Below are positions 7,416-12,974 of a stretch of 12,974 nt of DNA, one piece after another (positions within the stretch are counted from its first letter, which is position 1; the number at the start of each line of letters is the position of its first letter). Source of the stretch: CAYYYG01 sp964476135 (GTDB lineage: Bacteria; Patescibacteriota; Microgenomatia; UBA1406; GWC2-37-13); NCBI GenBank assembly GCA_964476135.1, contig CAYYYG010000031.1, forward strand, positions 1 through 12,974, written 5' to 3'. Position numbers and translations under genes: made by a program. The notes under the pieces are model-generated. The model did not search any database. It was not told where the DNA came from and saw nothing but the letters and a program-made list of their open reading frames with translations.

Positions 7416-9035
7416 ATGAACTCTAAACTGATAACAATTTTTTTGGGACTGCTGATTCTGATCGGTCTTTTTTTCAATTCGTTCAAAAGGGAGGTGTCGC
7501 CTCCGTGCACTAATGCCGATGAAGCGGCTTTTTCATACAATGCATATTCGCTGGCGCAAACCGGTAAAGATGAATATGGTACCCCTTGGCCCTTAAGATT
7601 GAAATCGTTTGGTGATTACAAGATGCCGCTATACAGCTACCTGTCCATACCCTTTATTGGTGTGTATGGATTGACAGATACTTCAAGTCGTGCTTTAAAT
7701 ATCGTGTTATCATTGCTATTTCCTTTAGCAGTCTACCTTTTGGTGACGGAGCTTTTCGATCGTGATGATATCGGGATTCTGGCCGGACTCTTGACTGCAG
7801 TTTCTCTCGGATTGAACATTTTGGGCCGACACACCCACGAAGCTTATCTATCGGCATTTCTGTCTACGGTGACGCTTTTATTATTTATAAAGGTCATAAA
7901 GAGTACAGATATCCTTTCTGTCGTGCCGTTTTATATATCTTTACTGCTACTGCTTTTTAGTTACCATCCGGGAAGAATTTTTGGTTTATTTATTTTTTGT
8001 GCCTATGTGATAATGATGGCATTTAGCGCCGAAGGTATGGCTTCGACAAAAAAAACCAAGACAATTTTTATAAGCGGATTTATTATTGTGTTCCTGCTTT
8101 TTTTTGCGACCGATATTCTATATAAACCGGACAGAATAAAAAATTTATTATTCTTCAATAATGCCGGTTTTGCTTTGAAGATAAACGAACTGAGAGGAGA
8201 GGGAGGGTCATGGATCGCGTATAACAAAGCAACGGTAGGTTTTATGGATATAGTCACAAGACATTTGCAGTACTTCTCTCCGCAATTTCTTGCCGGGAAT
8301 GGCGATACAAATACCAGATTCGGATACGAAGGGATGGCACCGATGACCATTGTTGAGTATTTGTTTTTCTTCATTGGGATCTATTTTATGTACCGCAACA
8401 ACGAAAGATTCCGACATCTCCTATTGGCAGTCGTGATTGCGGCTCCTCTCGCCGGATCGCTTTCCTGGGCGGAAACATCGATCAGTCGTACTTTGTTTAT
8501 GTTTATACCTTGGCTTATCGTAAGCTCCTATGGCATTGTTTATTTTTTTTACACGACCAGCAGATTCCGTTACGCCGCAGTCATTGTCATTGTCGGCTTA
8601 CAGCTCTTTTACATGTATTATTCCTGGGATTTTTACTTGAATCATTATCCTAAACGAGCTGCGACAATAAGATCCTGGCAATGCGGATATAAAGAACTGG
8701 CTGGGATAGTCAAAGAAAATTACAAGAATACAGACAGGTTTTACATTACCAAAAAAAATGGTCAGCCTTATATTTTTATGCTTTACTATATGAAAGTCCC
8801 GCCCGAAGATTATCAGAAGCATGCGGGTCTAACTGCGCCTGATGAATATGGTTTTGGACAGGTGGAAAGATTCGATAAATTCGAATTCAACTTCAGCTTG
8901 CCGCAGGGTGGGAATTATATCGCTGTCGGTTATCCGGACGATTTTAACGACGCGCCGGAGTATATAAGAAACAATGTAAGTAAAATCAAAGTTGGAACGG
9001 AAGAAATTTTTTGGGTTTATAAAAGCGTTCTCTAG
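7416..9035 (+). CDS. GT39/PMT-like membrane glycosyltransferase (GT-C fold)
   Basis: A 539-residue polytopic membrane protein. After an N-terminal helix (about 4-21) the outer loop carries CTNADEAAFSYNAYSLAQTG with D35-E36 as the likely catalytic pair. Then come YGTPWPLRLKSFGDYKMPLYSYL (54-76) and TSSRALN (89-95), which parallel the DE, D-x-PP and RLPS motifs of ArnT/PMT enzymes. A SYHPGRIFG motif lies deeper in the membrane domain. The C-terminal part of about 120 residues is soluble (QCGYKELAGIVKE..., DRFYITKK) and presumably outside. It follows the GT2 gene by 2 nt and ends the operon. Its TAG stop shares the palindrome CTAG with the stop of the facing gene. It is likely to transfer a polyprenyl-linked sugar to the glycan or protein acceptor made by this island; specificity unknown. 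Confidence 0.87.
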   Translation: MNSKLITIFLGLLILIGLFFNSFKREVSPPCTNADEAAFSYNAYSLAQTGKDEYGTPWPLRLKSFGDYKMPLYSYLSIPFIGVYGLTDTSSRALNIVLSLLFPLAVYLLVTELFDRDDIGILAGLLTAVSLGLNILGRHTHEAYLSAFLSTVTLLLFIKVIKSTDILSVVPFYISLLLLLFSYHPGRIFGLFIFCAYVIMMAFSAEGMASTKKTKTIFISGFIIVFLLFFATDILYKPDRIKNLLFFNNAGFALKINELRGEGGSWIAYNKATVGFMDIVTRHLQYFSPQFLAGNGDTNTRFGYEGMAPMTIVEYLFFFIGIYFMYRNNERFRHLLLAVVIAAPLAGSLSWAETSISRTLFMFIPWLIVSSYGIVYFFYTTSRFRYAAVIVIVGLQLFYMYYSWDFYLNHYPKRAATIRSWQCGYKELAGIVKENYKNTDRFYITKKNGQPYIFMLYYMKVPPEDYQKHAGLTAPDEYGFGQVERFDKFEFNFSLPQGGNYIAVGYPDDFNDAPEYIRNNVSKIKVGTEEIFWVYKSVL

Positions 9036-10534
9036 GACTTGAATTTTGACTGATACATTGTTTTTGCCTGTTCGTAGTTGACGATCCAGCCTGTGCGCAT
9101 GACACTTCTGTAAAATCCCTGTTTGTACGGCAGTCCATTTTCTCCATAAACTTCAGGATATGCCCGATGATTGATAATAGCTCTTTCGTAAGAATCCAGT
9201 TGGCTACTGGCTATTTGAAAATATTTATCTTTGCCAGTATCCACGGCAAGTCGAATTAGTAATTTTATGTACTCCATACCCCAGTGACTCCATATGACTG
9301 TTGAGCCATATTTTGGCGCAAAGAGTCGAACCGGCCAATGCAGTTGCTTCTTACGCGAGTCGCTGTGGTATTTGAGCCCGAAAGGTTTATTTATGTTGTT
9401 GTTGCTTATATAGTCTGCCGATCTTGTCAAGTATGTACGATCGGATATATTTGCCGGTGAAAGAAATCCGGTTTGACAGGCGATAAGCCAGTCCGAGGAG
9501 TATGCGGTGTCGTCCGTACTCGAAAGATCCTCATTAAAAATACCGAGCCGATCGTTCCAGTAAGTTTTTATTATTTTTTGTTTGAGTTCATCTAGGTAAG
9601 TTTTATCGGCGTCTATTATTCCCAAATCCTGGGCAAGTTGTGTTGTGCGCCAGTAAACAACGTTGTCATAAAATGCACTTTGACGTTTGGCCATATCCTT
9701 AGTGCTTGAAAGTAAAAGGCTTTTTTTAATAAGGCCGGTATCTGTATCGATAATTTTTTTCTGATATTCCGAATAATGTCTACGCAGATCGGATCGGTAG
9801 CTGTTTAACAATTCCAGTCCGGATGCGCGGGTCTGTAAGTTGTAGTTATTTTTTGAGGTGAAGGGGTACAGGTTTTTGATTTCGGTGTCGTCTGTGAGTG
9901 TTTTTAGTGCATATAATAAACTGAAGAGCGTATCGGACGGATATGCATATATATTTACCAGAGTTACTGCCAGTGGTCCGACAGGCACAATGGTGGTTGA
10001 CAAATTTTTTGATTTTGAATACGTTTGTAGGGCGTAGGCCAGCGTTTTCATGTAAATACTTTGACGGTTTGTCCAATCTGTCTGGTCGATGGCGGTTCTT
10101 CCGTCGAGTAATGTGTGATAGAAAATCCCGAGCGATCTAGGGTATAACACGCTAAAATGATCGCCTGATATGATGAACGGATTTTGCGGGTTGAAGCGGA
10201 CCGAGTGTATCTCATCTATAATAGTATTTATAGTGTTTCCATTAGTTTTTATTGCTTTTGAGAGAGTGTTGCTAACGATGTGATAACCGGATTTCAGTGT
10301 CGCCAGGACGCTGAAGAAACGAGGAGATCTAACTCTCAGTTTATGTTTATATTCCAGTTTGATACTTCCATCAGGGTCGATGTTTATCCTATGTGGATCT
10401 TTGATAAGGTTTTTTCTGTTAAAAGGGTTGGTGGCATAAGAAAAAATTATGACGCCAATCGTATTTGCACACAAAAATAAAATTGCATACTCCATGGAAT
10501 ATTTTACAATATGGATTCCATTTGGATTTGCCAT
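9032..10534 (-). CDS. Membrane-anchored six-hairpin glycosidase-like protein (predicted)
   Basis: A 500-residue protein with one N-terminal hydrophobic segment (about 14-33, ending FSYATNP) and a large soluble domain. The soluble part is rich in aromatic helices in the style of (alpha/alpha)6-barrel glycosidases. Points of note are YHTLLDGRTAIDQTDWTNRQ (139-158, acidic D144, D150, D153), VPVGPLAV then YAYPSDTLFSLLYAL, FYDNVVYWRT, DTAYSSDWLIA, and YPEVYGENGLPYKQGFY with TGWIVNYEQA at the C-terminus. I infer a catalytic domain acting outside the membrane on a surface glycan; the family number, the exact catalytic residues and even activity are uncertain, and cytoplasmic orientation is not excluded because the segment after the helix is basic (NRKNLIK). 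It lies opposite the glycan operon, meeting it stop to stop, and starts 34 nt from typA. Confidence 0.6.
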   Translation of the reverse strand: MANPNGIHIVKYSMEYAILFLCANTIGVIIFSYATNPFNRKNLIKDPHRINIDPDGSIKLEYKHKLRVRSPRFFSVLATLKSGYHIVSNTLSKAIKTNGNTINTIIDEIHSVRFNPQNPFIISGDHFSVLYPRSLGIFYHTLLDGRTAIDQTDWTNRQSIYMKTLAYALQTYSKSKNLSTTIVPVGPLAVTLVNIYAYPSDTLFSLLYALKTLTDDTEIKNLYPFTSKNNYNLQTRASGLELLNSYRSDLRRHYSEYQKKIIDTDTGLIKKSLLLSSTKDMAKRQSAFYDNVVYWRTTQLAQDLGIIDADKTYLDELKQKIIKTYWNDRLGIFNEDLSSTDDTAYSSDWLIACQTGFLSPANISDRTYLTRSADYISNNNINKPFGLKYHSDSRKKQLHWPVRLFAPKYGSTVIWSHWGMEYIKLLIRLAVDTGKDKYFQIASSQLDSYERAIINHRAYPEVYGENGLPYKQGFYRSVMRTGWIVNYEQAKTMYQSKFKS

Positions 10535-10539
10535 TTAAA

Positions 10540-10548
10540 TGATATAAT
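10540..10548 (+). promoter_or_regulatory. Extended -10 promoter element (TGaTATAAT) for typA
   Basis: A perfect TGnTATAAT lies in the 34-nt spacer between the divergent starts at 10534 and 10569. Initiation about 7 nt downstream would leave a leader of roughly 14 nt, too short for a standard ribosome binding site, and none is seen (tttgaaatagt precedes the ATG). There is no good -35. The box reads TATTAT on the other strand, so a weak promoter for the opposite gene could overlap it. Confidence 0.55.
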
Positions 10549-10568
10549 AAGTCTTTCTTTGAAATAGT

Positions 10569-12410
10569 ATGAATATAAGAAATATTGCTATAATAGCCCA
10601 CGTCGATCACGGTAAAACAACTTTGGTTGATGCAATGCTGAAGCAAACCAAAACATTCAGGGATAACCAGAAGGAAATGAGTCAGTCGCTTATTATGGAC
10701 TCCAATGATCTTGAGCGTGAAAAAGGGATTACGATCCTGGCGAAAAACACCAGCGTTTTTTATGGCGGCGAAAAGATAAATATTATAGACACACCCGGAC
10801 ACGCCGATTTCGGCGGCGAGGTGGAGCGGGTGCTGAACATGGCATCGGGCGCAATCCTTTTGGTCGATGCTGCCGAAGGTCCGCTTCCTCAAACAAGATT
10901 CGTACTTAAGAAAGCGTTGGAGGCAAAACTTAAAATCATACTCGTTATCAATAAAATCGATAAAAAAGACGCCAGGGCAGAGGAAGTGATTCATGAAGTG
11001 GAAAGTCTGTTCCTTGATCTTGCCCATGACGAATCCATGCTTCATTTCACGACTCTTTATGCTGTCGGACGCGATGGAAAAGCATTTCTTTCGAAACCCG
11101 ATGTTTATACCTCGGACATGGAAGGCGATCTGGTTCCTTTATTCGACACCATAGTGAAAGAAGTACCAAACAGCAACATCGATCTCGATAAGCCATTTCA
11201 GATGTTGATCTCGACGCTGGATTACGATACTTATGTCGGAAGGCTTTGTATCGGTAAGGTAGGCAAAGGGTCATTGAAAAAAGGACAAAAAATCACTCTA
11301 GTCGATGATCAGAAAGTGATCGGTAATTATGTTGCCACCAAACTATATACGAGCCGCGGATTGCTACGTGAGGAAGTTGATGAGATTATATCGGGAGACA
11401 TAGTCGCGTTAGCCGGTATTCCGGAGCTGACTATCGGTCAGACTGTTACTGACCCTAATTTTCCGGAAAGTCTACCCAAAATTGTAGTCGAAGAACCCAC
11501 CATTAAAATCACAATAGGACCAAACACCAGCCCCTTAGGTGGCCGGGAGGGGAAATACACGACGTCTCGTCAAATCAAAGAAAGACTCATCAAAGAAAAA
11601 CAAATAAATTTAGGTTTGAGAATCGAGCCTGATCCTCAGGGAGTGAATTTTATAGTCTGTGGGCGTGGCGAGCTGCATTTGTCCATACTAATAGAAACCA
11701 TGAGACGTGAAGGGTTTGAGCTGGAAATATCAAAACCGCAGGTAATATATAAACATATTGATGGTGTGGAAAGTGAACCGTTTGAAGAGGTGACGATAGA
11801 CGCTCCTAAAGAATATATGGGCGTCATATCGGAGGAGTTGGGCAAAAGGAAAGCTGAGATGCTTAACGTCCTGACTGAGCGCGAATCGATGGTTAGGATG
11901 ATTTATAAGATATCGAGTAAAAATTTGATCGGTATCAGAAGTTCACTTATGACAAACACTCGCGGAACGGCGGTCATGAGTACCTATCTTTTAGGATATG
12001 AGCCTCGCGCAAGCCGTATGGAATCGATACGCAACGGCGCGCTTATAGCGGTTAAGCCTGGAGTATCTATGACGTATGGGTTAACCAATGCGCAAGAGCG
12101 CGGCGCTCTTTTTATTGGTTCCGGTGTAAGTGTATATGAGGGAATGGTTGTCGGTGTGGCTTCCAAGCCTGACGATGTTGAGGTTAACGTCTGTAAGGAA
12201 AAAAAATTAACGAACAATCGATCTTCAGGTGAAGGTGTCTCCGTCAGTCTCGAACCCCCAACAATACTCAGTTTGGAACAGTCACTCGATTTTATATCGG
12301 ACGATGAGTTGCTTGAAGTTACTCCGATCAATATACGTATCCGCAAGCGTTACCTTACTACAACTGAAAGGCGCGTACATAAAAGGCGCGATGATGACGG
12401 ACATCGGTAA
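10569..12410 (+). CDS. typA: Ribosome-associated translational GTPase TypA/BipA
   Basis: A 613-residue member of the EF-G-like GTPase family, which binds the 70S ribosome and supports assembly or translation under stress and cold. All main GTPase elements are visible: G1 AHVDHGKTT (10-18), switch I with MDSNDLEREKGITILAKNT (43-61), G3 DTPGH (74-78) followed by ADFGGEVERVL, and G4 NKID (128-131). Where the G5 Ser-Ala motif is expected the sequence is YAVGRDG, so Ser is replaced by Val. Then come the beta-barrel domain II, domains III and V (GRGELHLSILIETMRREGFE; EEVTIDAPKEYMGVISEELGKR), and the TypA-specific C-terminal domain with TNTRGTAVMS, GALIAVKPGVSMTYGL and a basic end (RIRKRYLTTTERRVHKR). 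Length is normal for the family. ATG 10569 is used without a visible Shine-Dalgarno. Confidence 0.97.
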   Translation: MNIRNIAIIAHVDHGKTTLVDAMLKQTKTFRDNQKEMSQSLIMDSNDLEREKGITILAKNTSVFYGGEKINIIDTPGHADFGGEVERVLNMASGAILLVDAAEGPLPQTRFVLKKALEAKLKIILVINKIDKKDARAEEVIHEVESLFLDLAHDESMLHFTTLYAVGRDGKAFLSKPDVYTSDMEGDLVPLFDTIVKEVPNSNIDLDKPFQMLISTLDYDTYVGRLCIGKVGKGSLKKGQKITLVDDQKVIGNYVATKLYTSRGLLREEVDEIISGDIVALAGIPELTIGQTVTDPNFPESLPKIVVEEPTIKITIGPNTSPLGGREGKYTTSRQIKERLIKEKQINLGLRIEPDPQGVNFIVCGRGELHLSILIETMRREGFELEISKPQVIYKHIDGVESEPFEEVTIDAPKEYMGVISEELGKRKAEMLNVLTERESMVRMIYKISSKNLIGIRSSLMTNTRGTAVMSTYLLGYEPRASRMESIRNGALIAVKPGVSMTYGLTNAQERGALFIGSGVSVYEGMVVGVASKPDDVEVNVCKEKKLTNNRSSGEGVSVSLEPPTILSLEQSLDFISDDELLEVTPINIRIRKRYLTTTERRVHKRRDDDGHR

Positions 12411-12433
12411 TGTTGACTTTCGTACAAAAATAA

Positions 12434-12469
12434 CCGATGATTATATAGACATTAAATGAGAATCATCGG
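12434..12469 (+). promoter_or_regulatory. Perfect 9-bp inverted repeat with the sensor gene's start codon in its loop
   Basis: ccgatgatt (12434-12442) is the exact reverse complement of aatcatcgg (12461-12469), separated by 18 nt that contain ATG 12456. In RNA this could form a hairpin presenting or hiding the start codon; in DNA it could be a binding site for a dimeric regulator. It is not followed by a T run, so it is not a typical terminator. Confidence 0.45.
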
Positions 12470-12974
12470 CGGGTTTAAGTTAAATATAGCTTCTAAATTG
12501 CTGGTAGGGTTCGTGATGCTTGTCGGCGTATTCATAATATCCGACTGGTATATCATCAACTCAATCAGGTCATATTTATTGGGTCAATCCAGCAAGCTTC
12601 TCTCCGAAAAAGCAAAAAATGCATCTCTTCAGGTAGACTCCTTTTTTTCCGGTTTCTGGGAACATGGCGAAGGAATTGGGGGATTTTATCATGAGCCATT
12701 AGATGTTAAAGCAAAGGAAAATCTTATTAACGCAAGCAGATTCGTCATGAATACTGAGAAATATTTTAAGAAGATTGTCATTTTAAAGCCCAATGGCCGG
12801 GAAATAATAAAAGTGGATCGCGACATAGTCGTTCCTGACAGCTCACTTTCCTATGAAATCACGAGCGATTCATTCGATAAGGCGAAGAAAGGTGCAAACA
12901 GCATTTCCAAAATTTATTATACCTCAGAGGAGCCTGGTCCTAATCTTAATATGTACGCTCCCATAAAAGAGGGG
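12456..12974 (+). CDS. N-terminal part of a membrane sensor protein (Cache/PDC-like input domain; kinase or cyclase output not in window), truncated by window end
   Basis: An open frame of 173 codons runs to the window end without a stop. TAA directly precedes ATG 12456 in frame, which fixes the start region. Residues about 12-36 (ASKLLVGFVMLVGVFIISDWYII) form a membrane anchor after a short N-terminus with basic residues. They are followed by an amphipathic helix, RSYLLGQSSKLLSEKAKN. The outer region then has FKKIVILKPNGREIIKVDRD (104-123), a beta-hairpin style pattern typical of Cache/PDC sensor folds in histidine kinases, chemoreceptors and diguanylate cyclases, and later NMYAPIKEG, again like a Cache strand. 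The expected second membrane helix and the output domain lie beyond the window, so kinase versus cyclase versus receptor cannot be told. It sits 45 nt after typA on the same strand, so co-transcription is possible. Confidence 0.7.
   Translation, partial: MRIIGGFKLNIASKLLVGFVMLVGVFIISDWYIINSIRSYLLGQSSKLLSEKAKNASLQVDSFFSGFWEHGEGIGGFYHEPLDVKAKENLINASRFVMNTEKYFKKIVILKPNGREIIKVDRDIVVPDSSLSYEITSDSFDKAKKGANSISKIYYTSEEPGPNLNMYAPIKEG

Noticed and set aside
10419..11045. 208-codon minus-strand ORF over the start of typA
   Set aside because: It is antisense to the highly conserved GTPase domain and to the start of the 9032-10534 gene, with no recognisable motif; it is a shadow frame.
1..12974. CRISPR array, rRNA, insertion sequence or prophage genes
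   Set aside because: No regularly spaced repeats, transposase or phage-type proteins were seen on either strand.
1..12974. Alternative genetic code with TGA read as glycine (Gracilibacteria/Absconditabacteria type)
   Set aside because: Several genes end at TGA exactly where the next gene begins (4681, 5460, 7413), so TGA is a stop.

Overview
The window looks like a piece of a compact bacterial genome, most likely from the candidate phyla radiation (Patescibacteria; Microgenomates or a relative would be my first guess). The evidence is the AT-rich sequence, genes packed end to end or overlapping, almost no Shine-Dalgarno sequences, and a cluster of divergent multi-membrane-span glycosyltransferases of a kind common in those genomes. 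TGA ends many of the reading frames, so this is the standard code and not the TGA=Gly code of Gracilibacteria/Absconditabacteria. The lineage is inferred from gene style only.

Layout. Positions 1-9035 are a surface-glycan island. It opens with the C-terminal end of a membrane glycosyltransferase (+). Two membrane GT-C glycosyltransferases on the minus strand follow (1787-3199, then 414-1684). A five-gene plus-strand run then follows: GT-C (3179-4681), GT2 (4678-5460), GT4 (5432-6511), GT2 (6511-7413), GT-C (7416-9035). Its genes overlap or sit 2 nt apart, so they are almost certainly one transcription and translation unit. Facing it is a minus-strand, membrane-anchored protein that I read as a six-hairpin glycosidase-like enzyme (9032-10534). 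After a 34-nt divergent spacer comes typA/bipA, a translational GTPase (10569-12410). The window ends in the sensor half of a membrane signalling protein (12456 to the end).

How the genes fit together (inference). The cytoplasmic GT2/GT4 enzymes would build a lipid-linked or polymer glycan from nucleotide sugars. The GT-C enzymes would add or transfer sugars from polyprenyl-phosphate carriers on the outer face of the membrane. The glycosidase-like protein could trim the product. No flippase, initiating phosphoglycosyltransferase or sugar-nucleotide synthesis gene is in the window.

The most solid correction is that the 100-N gap at 1488-1587 looks false. The same 55 bases flank it on both sides, and collapsing them restores one continuous GT-C gene of 371 codons. 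The most interesting regulatory candidates are a GC-rich, foldable 102-nt stretch before that gene and a perfect 9-bp inverted repeat whose loop holds the start codon of the sensor gene. Noncoding DNA is very scarce: only the 102-nt, 34-nt and 45-nt spacers are appreciable, and no stretch over 300 bases lacks a gene.
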